Origin: Litorilituus sp.
GTDB taxonomy: Bacteria > Pseudomonadota > Gammaproteobacteria > Enterobacterales > Alteromonadaceae
DNA: 64,000 bases
Direction: 5' to 3'
Assembly (NCBI GenBank): GCA_030754235.1
Contig: JASMAS010000003.1
Span: 49,669-113,668 of the forward strand
The notes below the pieces were generated by a model. That model did not search any database and was not told the DNA's origin. It was given only the letters and a program-made list of their open reading frames with translations. Within the stretch, counting starts at the first letter, position 1. Every line of letters starts with the position of its first letter. This document shows positions 11,414 to 19,737 of the stretch, piece by piece. The position numbers were made by a program, and so were the translations under genes.

Positions 11414-12370
11414 ATGTCATTAAACTTTTTAGACTTTGAACAACCCATTGCTGAGCTTGATGCTAAAATTGAAGAGCTTCAACTTGTCAACACAGGTCAA
11501 GAATTAGATCTTGATTTAGAAGAGCAAATTACTCAGCTACGTGAAAAAAATAATGAGCAAACAGAGAAGATTTTTGCCAATTTAGACCCTTGGCAAACCG
11601 CACGTGTCGCTCGACACCCTCAACGCCCGTATACACTTGACTATCTTCCACGTATTTTTACCGAGTTTGATGAATTAGCAGGAGATCGTGCTTATGCGGA
11701 TGATAGTGCCATCGTTGGTGGTACGGCACGTTTAGATGGAAAACCTGTTGTTGTTATTGGTCATCAAAAAGGTCGGTCAACGCCAGAAAAAGTTAAACGT
11801 AACTTTGGTATGCCGCGTCCAGAGGGATACCGCAAAGCATTACGCTTGATGGAAATGGCTGAGCGTTTTAATATGCCAATCATTACTTTTATTGACACGC
11901 CGGGTGCTTATCCAGGGATAGGCGCTGAAGAGCGTGGTCAAAGTGAAGCGATTGCTAAGAACTTAAAAGTAATGGCTCGTTTATCGGTACCCATCATTTG
12001 TACCGTAATTGGTGAAGGTGGTTCAGGCGGAGCGTTAGCTATTGGTGTTGGCGACAGAGTAAACATGCTGCAATATTCAACCTACTCAGTTATTTCACCT
12101 GAAGGTTGTGCTTCTATTTTATGGAAAACTGCAGAAAAAGCCTCTACAGCCGCTGAAGCGATGGGGATAACAGCTCAACGTATTAAAGAGTTAGAGTTGA
12201 TTGATACTATTGTTCAAGAACCTCTAGGCGGTGCCCATCGTGATATAGATCAAATGGCAGCAATGTTAAAGCAAGCCATTAAAAAAGATCTTAACGATTT
12301 AGAAAATTTAGATAAAGAGCAATTAGTTGAAAAACGCTACGACAGACTAATGTCATTTGGTTATTGTTAA
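11414..12370 (+). CDS. accA: Acetyl-CoA carboxylase carboxyltransferase subunit alpha
   Basis: AccA pairs with AccD to carboxylate acetyl-CoA from carboxybiotin, the first committed step of fatty acid synthesis. The 318-residue protein starts with the conserved [20 protein letters not shown] helix. It contains the crotonase-like core with [26 protein letters not shown] and [15 protein letters not shown]. Position after dnaE is the same as in E. coli. A candidate Shine-Dalgarno lies just upstream in the TACAGAGAA stretch. Confidence 0.98.
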   Translation: MSLNFLDFEQPIAELDAKIEELQLVNTGQELDLDLEEQITQLREKNNEQTEKIFANLDPWQTARVARHPQRPYTLDYLPRIFTEFDELAGDRAYADDSAIVGGTARLDGKPVVVIGHQKGRSTPEKVKRNFGMPRPEGYRKALRLMEMAERFNMPIITFIDTPGAYPGIGAEERGQSEAIAKNLKVMARLSVPIICTVIGEGGSGGALAIGVGDRVNMLQYSTYSVISPEGCASILWKTAEKASTAAEAMGITAQRIKELELIDTIVQEPLGGAHRDIDQMAAMLKQAIKKDLNDLENLDKEQLVEKRYDRLMSFGYC

Positions 12371-12406
12371 ATTGCCACGCATTGTTAACTGCAATGTCTT
12401 ATTTAT

Positions 12407-13783
12407 ATGAATAAAATTGAGTCAACACTGCTTAATGTTGTTAAAAAATACCAAAGTATACCTTTGGTTATCGCCTATAGCGGAGGGGTTGACTCTCAAG
12501 TTTTATTACATGCATTAACTCGTTTATCGCATGCGAATAAAATCACTTCCTCTGTGCTTGTTTGCCATGTAAATCATGGCTTAAGTGCCAATGCCCAAGC
12601 TTGGCAAAACTTTGCACACGAGCAATGCCAACTCAGGCATGTGCCTTTAAAAATTTGTCAAGTTAAAGTGAAGGCTCAAGCACAACAATCACTTGAGGCC
12701 TTAGCTCGAAATGCAAGATATTGTGCACTTCAAAGTGTGGTTGATAAACCATCGGTCATTATTACCGGCCATCATAGTGATGATCAAGCAGAAACCTTTT
12801 TACTGGCCTTAAAACGTGGTTCAGGCTTAAAGGGGCTCTCGGCTATGGCTTGTGAATCGAAAAAAGGTAAAGACCTGTTAGTGAGGCCTTTTTTAACCAT
12901 TACTCGTGTTGAAATTTTGCATTATGCTCAACAGCATAGTTTGCGCTGGATTGAAGATGAGTCAAACTTAGATACACGTTTTGACCGTAATTTCATTCGT
13001 AATGATATTATGCCGTTATTCTCTCAGCGCTGGCCAAGTATTGTTAACACCATTAAACGCAGTAGTGAACATTGTCGAGAAGGACAATTATTGCTTGATG
13101 AATTGGCTGTTGAAGATCTAATTCTATGTCAATCAAAACCTAAATGCTTAGTGGTTAAGCCACTAATGACACTCTCGCTTGCTCGGTTTAATAATCTTAT
13201 TCGTTATTTTTTAGCTCAACATTTTTGTTTAATGGCAAGTACCGAACAACTTAAACAACTTCACCAGCAATTAAGTGCAATGAATGATAAAAACCCAGCG
13301 GTGAAACTTGGTGATCATTATATTCGCCGTTATAAAGAACAGCTTTATTTAACATCTGACTATCAAGATGTTACGCACTGGCAAGCCAGTCTTATCAATA
13401 TTAAAAGCCTTACGTTATTAGACTTACCTGATAATCTGGGGAAACTCACGCTATTTATGGATGAATCGAGTGCTGAAGAGGTACTTGTAAGTGAAAGAAA
13501 CCGTGAGTGTTTAGTGGCTCCACCAACCAAATCACAGCAAATAACTATTCGCTTTAACCATAATAATCCAAGCTGTTTACCTGAGTATCGTAACCACACG
13601 CGTCAATTAAAGAAGGTGCTACAAGAGTTGAGTATCCCGCCTTGGCAGCGAAAACGTATTCCTTTTTTGTATTACGATGATATTTTCGTGGCTGCTATCG
13701 GTTATTTTGTTTGCCAAGAACATGTAGTTAAAGTTAATCAACCAAGTCTAAAAATTCTCTGGCATGAAAATCAATCACAATGA
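12407..13783 (+). CDS. tilS: tRNA(Ile)-lysidine synthetase TilS
   Basis: TilS makes lysidine at C34 of the CAU-anticodon tRNA-Ile, changing its codon from AUG to AUA. The PP-loop ATP-pyrophosphatase motif AYSGGVDSQVLLHAL is near the N-terminus, followed by HVNHGLS, TGHHSDDQAETFLL and RPFL. Arg/Asp-rich DESNLDTRFDRNFIRN completes the catalytic domain. A long divergent middle and a C-terminal tRNA-binding domain (about 370-458, ending with a typical WQRKRIPFLYYDD segment) follow. Length is 458 residues. It lies downstream of accA as in Shewanella-type genomes. Confidence 0.95.
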   Translation: MNKIESTLLNVVKKYQSIPLVIAYSGGVDSQVLLHALTRLSHANKITSSVLVCHVNHGLSANAQAWQNFAHEQCQLRHVPLKICQVKVKAQAQQSLEALARNARYCALQSVVDKPSVIITGHHSDDQAETFLLALKRGSGLKGLSAMACESKKGKDLLVRPFLTITRVEILHYAQQHSLRWIEDESNLDTRFDRNFIRNDIMPLFSQRWPSIVNTIKRSSEHCREGQLLLDELAVEDLILCQSKPKCLVVKPLMTLSLARFNNLIRYFLAQHFCLMASTEQLKQLHQQLSAMNDKNPAVKLGDHYIRRYKEQLYLTSDYQDVTHWQASLINIKSLTLLDLPDNLGKLTLFMDESSAEEVLVSERNRECLVAPPTKSQQITIRFNHNNPSCLPEYRNHTRQLKKVLQELSIPPWQRKRIPFLYYDDIFVAAIGYFVCQEHVVKVNQPSLKILWHENQSQ

Positions 13784-13790
13784 AAGTTTC

Positions 13791-13834
13791 AAGTAACGAA
13801 ACCAGTACAGGTTAGTATGCTGATTTCGTCACTT
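13791..13834 (-). terminator. Stem-loop at the 3' end of sstT
   Basis: Arms 13791-13805 and 13820-13834 match over 15 positions with two exceptions. Read as + strand RNA those two are A-C mismatches. Read as - strand RNA both become G-U wobbles, so the full 15-bp stem forms only in the sstT transcript. No clear U-tract follows, so this may be a terminator or a 3'-end stabilising hairpin. It lies 16 bp past the sstT stop and also falls just after tilS. Confidence 0.55.
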
Positions 13835-13850
13835 ACTATGCTGTATTGAC

Positions 13851-15086
13851 TTAACAGGACTTGGTTAAATGGTGAGAAGCGGCAGCAGAAAACACCACAT
13901 CGGTTGAGCTGTTGAGTGCCGTTTCAGCTGAGTCTTGAATAACGCCAATAATAAAACCTATCGCTACAATCTGCATGGCTATATCGTTATTAATACCAAA
14001 AAGGCTACAAGCAAGTGGTATTAATAACAAAGAACCACCAGCAACACCTGACGCACCACAAGCAGAAATAGAAGCAACAATTGACAATAATATAGCTGTA
14101 GCAAAATCTATATCAATAGCTAAACTGTGGGCAGCCGCTAGCGTTAGTACGGTAATGGTGATTGCAGCACCTGCCATATTAATGGTTGCGCCTAATGGAA
14201 CCGAAACAGAATACGTGTCTTCATGCAGCGCTAATTTGCGGCAAAGCTCCATATTTACCGGGATGTTAGCCGCAGAGCTTCGGGTGAAAAATGCAGTAAT
14301 GCCTGACTCTCTTAAACAAGTAAACACTAAAGGATAAGGGTTTTTCTTCATCACTAAAAAGACAATTAATGGATTAACTACTAGCGCTATAGTTAACATA
14401 GCAGCCAACAACACAAAGACTAAATGACTATATTGAGCAAGCGCACTAAAACCTGTTGTTGCGATGGTATTCGCGACCAAGCCAAAAATTCCCAGCGGTG
14501 CAAAGCGAATTACAATCTTGACAATACTTGATATAGCATTACTCACATCATGAACGGTTTTTTTAGTGTGACTAGCGGCATGTTTAAGGGAAAAACCCAA
14601 GCCAATTCCCCAAGCCAGTACAGCAATAAAATTACCGTTTGCAATGGCGCTGATCGGGTTTTCAACAATCTTGAAAGCTAATGTTGATAAAACTTCACCT
14701 AATCCTTGTGGCGGATTGGCACTAGCTCCAGCTAAATCTAGCGTTAATGTTGTGGGGAAAAGAAAACTCATTACTACCGCCACAAATGCTGCGCTTAATG
14801 TACCAACTAGATATAAGATAATAATGGGTTTTAATTCTGCGTCACTGTCCGACTTTTGATTGGCAATACTTGAGGCCACTAGTACAAAGACTAAAATCGG
14901 AGCGACTGCTTTTAACGCACTGACAAAAAGGCTGCCTAACATTGCGAAAGATTTGGCAAGTTCGGGTGAAACAGCAGCTAATAGGGTTGCTAATACAATA
15001 GCAATGATAATTTGTGGCACTAAACCAAGAAATTTTATTTTAGTTAACACTGAAGGTGTCGTGGTGGCAGAGTTTACTGAAGTCAT
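13851..15086 (-). CDS. sstT: Serine/threonine:Na+ symporter SstT
   Basis: This is an inner-membrane sodium/dicarboxylate (DAACS) family symporter for L-serine and L-threonine uptake. The 411-residue protein has about eight to nine hydrophobic segments plus re-entrant loops. The serine-rich [20 protein letters not shown] and [18 protein letters not shown] segments, and [23 protein letters not shown], are close to E. coli SstT. It is convergent with tilS and separated by a stem-loop. It is monocistronic, with 177 bp to the divergent PhnA-like gene. Confidence 0.94.
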   Translation of the reverse strand: MTSVNSATTTPSVLTKIKFLGLVPQIIIAIVLATLLAAVSPELAKSFAMLGSLFVSALKAVAPILVFVLVASSIANQKSDSDAELKPIIILYLVGTLSAAFVAVVMSFLFPTTLTLDLAGASANPPQGLGEVLSTLAFKIVENPISAIANGNFIAVLAWGIGLGFSLKHAASHTKKTVHDVSNAISSIVKIVIRFAPLGIFGLVANTIATTGFSALAQYSHLVFVLLAAMLTIALVVNPLIVFLVMKKNPYPLVFTCLRESGITAFFTRSSAANIPVNMELCRKLALHEDTYSVSVPLGATINMAGAAITITVLTLAAAHSLAIDIDFATAILLSIVASISACGASGVAGGSLLLIPLACSLFGINNDIAMQIVAIGFIIGVIQDSAETALNSSTDVVFSAAASHHLTKSC

Positions 15087-15263
15087 TTTTTCGCCTAAGT
15101 TATAATAGTTATAGGCAGAGTTTTTATCATTGAAGTATTACCTTGTCTAGTATTTGACGGTTAAAAGTACCTCTTTAGCTGTAAACAGCTGCTTAAAGTT
15201 ACATTATTTTTTTTATTGTAGCGTATAATTAGCCGATTAAATTTTTATATCTTTAGGAATATC

Positions 15264-15833
15264 ATGGCAACTGAACAAGCTTTAAAACAACGTAGTAATG
15301 ATTGCTGCGAACTTTGTACTTCAACAGATAGTCTTTGTGTTTATCCTGTGCCACCAACGAGTGACTTAAGTGCGCAGCAATGTGTTTATGTTTGCTCAAA
15401 CTGTTTAAGTCAAATTGAAGAGGAAGGTAAGTTAGATTTAAATCATTGGCGTTGCTTAAATGACAGTATGTGGAATCAAGAACCTGCGGTACAGGTGATA
15501 TCATATCGTATGCTTCATAAACTTTCCGCTGAGAGCTGGGCTCAAGATGCTCTTGATATAATTTATTTAGAAAATGATGTTAGAACATGGGCAGAGCAGG
15601 GAATTGCTGCAGCACTAACTAATGGTCCGACACGAGATAGTAATGGTGCTGAATTGCAAGATGGTGATAATGTTACTTTAATTAAAGATTTAAAAGTGAA
15701 AGGGGCTAACTTTACGGCAAAACAAGGTACCATGGTACGTGGTATTTCATTAACCGAAAATCCAGAACATATTGAAGGCAAAGTTAACGGGACAAGAATT
15801 GTTCTGGTTGCCGCTTATTTGAAAAAAGCATAA
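15264..15833 (+). CDS. PhnA/YjdM-family zinc-ribbon protein
   Basis: The 189-residue protein has an N-terminal zinc ribbon, with CCELCTSTDSLCVYPVPP and later VCSNCLSQ providing two CxxC pairs. A middle helical stretch (about 60-110) leads to the conserved PhnA C-terminal domain (DSNGAELQDGDNVTLIKDLKVKG to KVNGTRIVLVAAYLKK). E. coli YjdM is about 111 residues, so this is the longer form common in marine bacteria. The family was named from the phosphonate operon, but it is not phosphonoacetate hydrolase and its role is unknown. It is a single gene; the start has GGAA about 7 bases upstream. Confidence 0.88.
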   Translation: MATEQALKQRSNDCCELCTSTDSLCVYPVPPTSDLSAQQCVYVCSNCLSQIEEEGKLDLNHWRCLNDSMWNQEPAVQVISYRMLHKLSAESWAQDALDIIYLENDVRTWAEQGIAAALTNGPTRDSNGAELQDGDNVTLIKDLKVKGANFTAKQGTMVRGISLTENPEHIEGKVNGTRIVLVAAYLKKA

Positions 15834-15883
15834 TGTTGCGGGGATATTTAAATAACTACGGGTCATAGCCAGCGGTAAACTTT

Positions 15884-15913
15884 TTGACAGTATGCTTAAG
15901 GCCTGTCTATATG
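15884..15913 (+). promoter_or_regulatory. Candidate sigma70 promoter in fur-side intergenic region
   Basis: A perfect -35 hexamer TTGACA (15884-15889) is followed after 18 bp by TATATG (15908-15913), four of six matches to TATAAT. Predicted transcription would start near 15920 and read through the structured segment towards the bidirectional terminator at 16262-16298. No coding frame follows, so if it is active the product would be a non-coding RNA of up to about 380 nt. Confidence 0.4.
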
Positions 15914-16063
15914 TAGAGATTGTTTTTACAGCAGTTTGTTAGGTATTTATACAAGGGCGAGCTTTTATCATGTGGTTTTTGCGTATAAAAAGGCGATTAC
16001 GCCGTAAACATGACCAACAAACGCTGTCCGAAGGATTCGGCTAAAGGCGTCTTACGCTTTGTT

Positions 16064-16103
16064 GAGTAGTATTTGCTTAGAGTGACTAAGCTATACACTA
16101 CTC
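16064..16103 (+). other. Two-part stem-loop within the structured intergenic region
   Basis: Outer arms GAGTAGT (16064-16070) and ACTACTC (16097-16103) pair perfectly, and inner arms GCTTAG (16075-16080) and CTAAGC (16086-16091) pair perfectly around a 5-base loop. A 4/5-base internal loop separates the two helices. The nested symmetry suggests a structured RNA or a palindromic repeat unit. Confidence 0.6.
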
Positions 16104-16261
16104 ACTTTAATAAAACGCATTTATCTCGAATAAAGTTTAACCGTGAAACATCCACAGACCCTAATAGTAATGAGGAAAAACTTTACCCAACACCTTCTTT
16201 TCTGAAATGATGTTAACTCTACCTTCATATCAAGTCTTTGTTCAGTTTGAGAGTTGTTCAA

Positions 16262-16298
16262 AAAAAGCCATTAACTAGTGGTTAGTTAATGGCTTTTT
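16262..16298. terminator. Bidirectional intrinsic terminator at the 3' end of fur
   Basis: AAAAAGCCATTAACTA and TAGTTAATGGCTTTTT flank a short GTGG-type loop, giving a stem of about 15 bp with T-tracts on both strands. It lies about 20 bp past the fur stop codon and would end transcripts from either side. Confidence 0.85.
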
Positions 16299-16317
16299 AT
16301 AAATAGCACTAAAGAGA

Positions 16318-16761
16318 TTATATGTGTGATGTACGGTATTTCTCACAAGCGTCTTTGTCTTCACATTCGCCATATAAATATAAACTGTGATTGGTCAAGG
16401 TGATATTGTGTGACTCGGCTATATCATTTTGTCTTTGTTCAATCACATCATCTTCAAATTCTACCACTTTGCCACATTTTAAGCAGACTAGATGGTCGTG
16501 GTGTTTTTTATGAGAAAGTTCAAATACTGACTTCCCACCTTCAAAGTGGTGTCGAGTAACAATACCCGCGTCATCAAATTGGTTTAATACGCGGTAAACC
16601 GTCGCTAAACCAATCTCTTCGTGTTGCTCTAATAAGATCTTGTAAACATCTTCAGCGCTGATGTGTTGATTATTAGGTTGCTGCAAAATGGTTAAGATTT
16701 TAATGCGTGGCAGGGTGATTTTTAATCCGGCTCTTTTTAATTCTTCGTTTTGATCTGCCAT
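16318..16761 (-). CDS. fur: Ferric uptake regulator Fur
   Basis: Fur is the Fe(II)-dependent repressor of iron-uptake genes. The protein starts MADQNEELKRAGLKITLPRIKIL, matching E. coli Fur, so ATG at 16761 (148 residues) is chosen. A TTG 11 codons upstream would only add a non-conserved leader. A winged-helix DNA-binding domain (about 1-80) is followed by the metal/dimer domain with HKKHHDHLVCLKCGKVVEF and a C-terminal CEDKDACEKYR cysteine pair. It is downstream of fldA as in E. coli. A clear terminator follows. Confidence 0.97.
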   Translation of the reverse strand: MADQNEELKRAGLKITLPRIKILTILQQPNNQHISAEDVYKILLEQHEEIGLATVYRVLNQFDDAGIVTRHHFEGGKSVFELSHKKHHDHLVCLKCGKVVEFEDDVIEQRQNDIAESHNITLTNHSLYLYGECEDKDACEKYRTSHI

Positions 16762-16871
16762 GAATATAAGTTCTCTAAAATTTGATGTAGACAAGAATAA
16801 AAGTATAGGATGTTATCTACTTTGATTAAAGTCTTTGTTTAACTAAATGCTTCTTTTTTAGTGTTTAAAAA

Positions 16872-16902
16872 ACGTAAAAACTCAATTAATGAGTTTTTAC
16901 GT
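16872..16902 (-). terminator. Intrinsic terminator after fldA
   Basis: Perfect 13-bp arms (ACGTAAAAACTCA at 16872-16884; TGAGTTTTTACGT at 16890-16902) surround an ATTAA loop. On the - strand the stem is followed by TTTTT (complement of 16867-16871). It sits 48 bp past the fldA stop and separates fldA from fur, so fur probably has its own promoter. Confidence 0.75.
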
Positions 16903-16949
16903 ATATTTCAAGTTAATAACCTTACTTTGTGTATGGTTAAAGGCCTTGA

Positions 16950-17474
16950 TTAGGCAAGTTCAGCTAAACACATTTCATCATTAAGCTGGTTAACCCATTT
17001 CGTAACGCGTTCATCAGTTAGTTCGGGTTGTCTGTCTTCATCAATACATAGGCCGATAAAAGTATTTTCATCAATTAACGCTTTCGATGCTTCAAACTCA
17101 TAATTTTCAGTTGGCCAGTTACCGACAACGATTGCGCCTTTACTTTCAACAATATCACGTAAAGGCTCCATTGCATCACAAAAATATTCAGCGTAGTCTT
17201 CTTGATCGCCTAAACCAAAAATAGCAACAAGTTTATCGGTGAAATCTATTGCTTCTAATTCCGGTAAAAAATCATCCCAATCACATTGGTTTTCACCGTA
17301 ATACCAAGTGGGTATGCCTAAAATAAGTAAATCGAATTCAGCGATTTCTTCTTTAGTGCTTTTAGCGATATCTTTTACATCGATCATTTTTTTGCCCAGT
17401 TTTTTCTGGATCATTTTACTTACAGCTTCTGTATTACCGGTATCACTACCGAAGAATAAACCTACGATTGCCAT
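16950..17474 (-). CDS. fldA: Flavodoxin FldA
   Basis: This is an FMN-binding low-potential electron carrier. The phosphate-binding loop FGSDTGNTEAVS is at residues about 8-19; PTWYYGENQCDWDDF and GLGDQEDYAEYFCDAM are the other FMN-contact loops of long-chain flavodoxins. Length is 174 residues, matching E. coli FldA (176). The context ybfE-fldA-fur is conserved with E. coli, where FldA and Fur respond to redox and iron status. It lies 31 bp after the ybfE-like gene. Confidence 0.97.
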   Translation of the reverse strand: MAIVGLFFGSDTGNTEAVSKMIQKKLGKKMIDVKDIAKSTKEEIAEFDLLILGIPTWYYGENQCDWDDFLPELEAIDFTDKLVAIFGLGDQEDYAEYFCDAMEPLRDIVESKGAIVVGNWPTENYEFEASKALIDENTFIGLCIDEDRQPELTDERVTKWVNQLNDEMCLAELA

Positions 17475-17505
17475 GGAAATTTACCTTTACATCAATATAA
17501 TTTAA

Positions 17506-17787
17506 TTAATTATTTTCATTTGCTAATGATTGTATCAAAAGCGATTCTATCAACTCACTGCGGCTAATGTTTTTGGTTTTAGCCAGTTCGTCGAGTTGTT
17601 CAAATACACTATGGTGTATTTTGAATTCTACTCGTTTTAACCCTTTGTTTTTATCTCGTTTTACTTGGTTTCTTTTATTTATCTTAATTTGTACGCTACG
17701 TGGATGCGGGCTAGTTTTTGGTCGCCCAGGACGTTTTTCATCACTGAACAAGTCTATCGTGGTTAAGTCTGCAAGCTCTTTTGCCAT
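17506..17787 (-). CDS. ybfE: YbfE family ribbon-helix-helix protein
   Basis: The 93-residue protein is similar along its length to E. coli YbfE, a LexA-regulated CopG-like protein. It has MAKELADLTTIDLFSDEKRPGRPKT, INKRNQVKRDKNKGLKRVEFKIHHSVFEQL and the RHH helix ISRSELIESLLIQSLA. The start at 17787 is chosen because it matches YbfE and forms a TAATG stop/start overlap with the upstream DUF2788 gene. A longer frame starting eight codons earlier lacks support. A DNA-binding role is inferred. No LexA box is visible directly upstream. Confidence 0.88.
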   Translation of the reverse strand: MAKELADLTTIDLFSDEKRPGRPKTSPHPRSVQIKINKRNQVKRDKNKGLKRVEFKIHHSVFEQLDELAKTKNISRSELIESLLIQSLANENN

Positions 17788-18008
17788 TAGCCAACCCCCT
17801 GACTTTCCCAAACAAACTGAATAATACCTTTAGCGATAAAGCCCGCACAGCCTAGAAACAGCACAAAATAAACAACCAACCTGCCCATTTTAGGCACGTC
17901 ATTCTTATTCATCACATCATGGATAGATAAACCAATAAACCCAAAAATAAAAAGAAAGAATAGGTTAAGACCTATTGTTTCAATTAGCTCTAAATGTTCT
18001 GCCAACAT
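17787..18008 (-). CDS. DUF2788 family small membrane protein
   Basis: This 73-residue protein has two hydrophobic segments (about 11-28, LNLFFLFIFGFIGLSIHD, and 43-62, LVVYFVLFLGCAGFIAKGII), typical of DUF2788, whose function is unknown. Its TAA overlaps the ATG of ybfE by one base, so the two are probably translated as a pair. It is the only member of this fur-to-ybfF block that I do not recall from the E. coli cluster. Confidence 0.8.
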   Translation of the reverse strand: MLAEHLELIETIGLNLFFLFIFGFIGLSIHDVMNKNDVPKMGRLVVYFVLFLGCAGFIAKGIIQFVWESQGVG

Positions 18009-18159
18009 ATTTTCTTATTAAATGAACCATACCCAAAATTGGCGGCACTATAGCATAGACTTTACATAAACTCATGTATTTTCATGGTTATTGTGACGAA
18101 AAATTGTAGCTTATTTGTTCAGTGAAAGCCTTGGTTTTGATTAATGCGTTTTGAATCAG

Positions 18160-18951
18160 TTAATGGTCCAAAAAATCCATGATGATTTTGTTAAAGGCAA
18201 CCGGTTTTTCGGCGTGTAACCAATGGCCTGCGCCCTGTATAACTTTAACTTTAGCCTGAGGAAATAAAGCATTAATAGCCGCTTTGTGCTCAGGTAAAAT
18301 ATAATCAGACATCCCACCTTTTATAAATAAAGTATCACCGTAAAACTTTTGCTCTGCTTGGGTCTCAATACTTTGCATTACTTGAGAGTATCCTTGGTCA
18401 ATGTACTCTAAATTACATTTAAAATAAAAACCTCCTTGTGTGTTACTGGTTATATTACGCAATAAAAACTGTCTAACTCCGATATTGTCAACATAATCAG
18501 CAAGCTGTATATCAGCATCTTTACGTTTTTTTACTTTAGTTAAATCAATGGACTTTAAACCGTTTATAATGCTTAGATGGTGTGCAGGGTAGGCTATAGG
18601 AGCAATATCGGCAATCATTAATTTCTCTAATCGCTGTGGGTAATCAAGCGCAATTTGCATAGCTATTTTTCCCCCCATAGAGTGACCTAATATATGACAT
18701 TGTTGAATGGCTAGATGATCAAGCAAATTAACAACATCTTTTGCTAGTTCTTTATAACTAGCCCCTTGCTGATGAAATGAATTACCGTGATTTCTGACAT
18801 CAATACTGGTAACGCAGTATTGTGTAGACAAGGCTTTTGCCACTATATTTAAGTTTTCTAAGCTGCCAAATAAACCGTGAATTAAAATTATATTCTCACC
18901 GTGGCCAAGTTGTTGGTAATTTAGAAGCTGTTTTGAGCTCGCACTGGTCAT
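18160..18951 (-). CDS. ybfF: Alpha/beta-hydrolase, YbfF family esterase
   Basis: This is a cytosolic acyl-CoA/ester hydrolase of the alpha/beta-hydrolase fold. Visible are ILIHGLFGSLENL (oxyanion region), the nucleophile elbow GHSMGGKIAM, an acid in the GGMSDYI region and the catalytic histidine in GAGHWLHAEKP. Length is 263 residues versus about 254 in E. coli. It is divergent from seqA, as in the E. coli ybfF/seqA pair. The start ATG at 18951 precedes TSASSKQLLNYQQLGHGENIIL, consistent with the family. Confidence 0.92.
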   Translation of the reverse strand: MTSASSKQLLNYQQLGHGENIILIHGLFGSLENLNIVAKALSTQYCVTSIDVRNHGNSFHQQGASYKELAKDVVNLLDHLAIQQCHILGHSMGGKIAMQIALDYPQRLEKLMIADIAPIAYPAHHLSIINGLKSIDLTKVKKRKDADIQLADYVDNIGVRQFLLRNITSNTQGGFYFKCNLEYIDQGYSQVMQSIETQAEQKFYGDTLFIKGGMSDYILPEHKAAINALFPQAKVKVIQGAGHWLHAEKPVAFNKIIMDFLDH

Positions 18952-19020
18952 TTTGTCTACTTTATTAATGAAAAATTGTAACTTATGGCAATTTTATCAT
19001 GAAATAAAAAGTAGTTTGGG

Positions 19021-19026
19021 TATAAT
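19021..19026 (+). promoter_or_regulatory. Candidate -10 element for seqA
   Basis: A perfect TATAAT lies 47 bp upstream of the seqA ATG in the seqA/ybfF divergent region. No good -35 hexamer is found at 16-18 bp, so only the -10 is proposed. Confidence 0.4.
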
Positions 19027-19073
19027 CTTGCCGCAATTAAACTTCTTAGTGTTGAACTGAACTAGGGTTATTA

Positions 19074-19667
19074 ATGAAAACTATAGAAATAGATGACGAA
19101 CTTTATCAATTTATTGTATCTAATACGCAAGCTATTGGCGAAAGTGCTTCTAGCATTTTACGTCGCTTACTCGTATTACCTAACGAAAGTAGTGTGCTTA
19201 GTGTACAAAAAGTAACAATTAATAGCGTAAATCAAGAAGCTTCATCAGAAGTGGTAGATGAGTCAGTATCATCAGATGAGAGCCTTAATTTAGTTGAGGA
19301 CGTTACTCTAGCGATTAAACCCGATCGCCAAGAAAGCATTTTTAACTTTATCAATAAAGAAGAACTAGCAATGCAGCGAGGCGCTGTTGGGCGATTTTTA
19401 TTGATTTTAGCCGCATTATACCGTGCTAACCCTGATAGTTTTTCTGTTGTTACTGAAATTTGTGGTCGAGATCGTTTGTATTTTGCCAACAGTGAGGCCG
19501 AATTAGCGGCAAGTGGAAGCAGTATAAAGCCAAAACAAATACCAGAGAGTCCATTTTGGGTGATGACTAATTCAAATACCACACGTAAAAAGATGATGTT
19601 AACTAAAGCAGCAACATCCTTGGGGTATGCTGTCGATGAGGTTGAAAAAATTCGTGAATTACTCTAA
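19074..19667 (+). CDS. seqA: Negative regulator of replication initiation SeqA
   Basis: SeqA binds hemimethylated GATC sites and sequesters oriC from re-initiation. The N-terminal oligomerisation domain is nearly the family consensus ([33 protein letters not shown]). A variable acidic linker (about 40-90) leads to the C-terminal DNA-binding domain with [24 protein letters not shown]. At 197 residues it is slightly longer than E. coli SeqA (181) because of the linker. The seqA-pgm order is conserved. It implies the organism uses Dam methylation. Confidence 0.96.
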   Translation: MKTIEIDDELYQFIVSNTQAIGESASSILRRLLVLPNESSVLSVQKVTINSVNQEASSEVVDESVSSDESLNLVEDVTLAIKPDRQESIFNFINKEELAMQRGAVGRFLLILAALYRANPDSFSVVTEICGRDRLYFANSEAELAASGSSIKPKQIPESPFWVMTNSNTTRKKMMLTKAATSLGYAVDEVEKIRELL

Positions 19668-19737
19668 TTGATTTATGATTAGTATCGCTTAATTATTTTG
19701 TAAATAAATTATAGAGTCTTAATGTGAAGGAAAAGAA

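Larger units (their letters stand above)
15834..16317. other. 484-bp intergenic region with promoter-like site and several hairpins
   Basis: No credible coding frame is present. The region contains a sigma70-like site (15884-15913), a small GC hairpin GGCG-ATTA-CGCC (about 16003-16014), CCGA/TCGG arms at about 16028-16040, a two-part stem-loop (16064-16103) and the fur terminator (16262-16298). The GC-richer, hairpin-dense part (about 15920-16110) differs from the AT-rich spacer around it. It could encode a small RNA or be an intergenic repeat-family member; the sequence alone does not decide. Confidence 0.6.

Noticed and set aside
13975..14337. Open frames on the + strand inside sstT (also 14644-14859 and 14860-15105)
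   Set aside because: They are antisense shadows of the transporter's hydrophobic codons; the - strand frame has clear SstT motifs.
16762..16794. N-terminal extension of Fur from a TTG codon
   Set aside because: The extra 11 residues are not in the family, and ATG 16761 gives the canonical MADQNEELK start.
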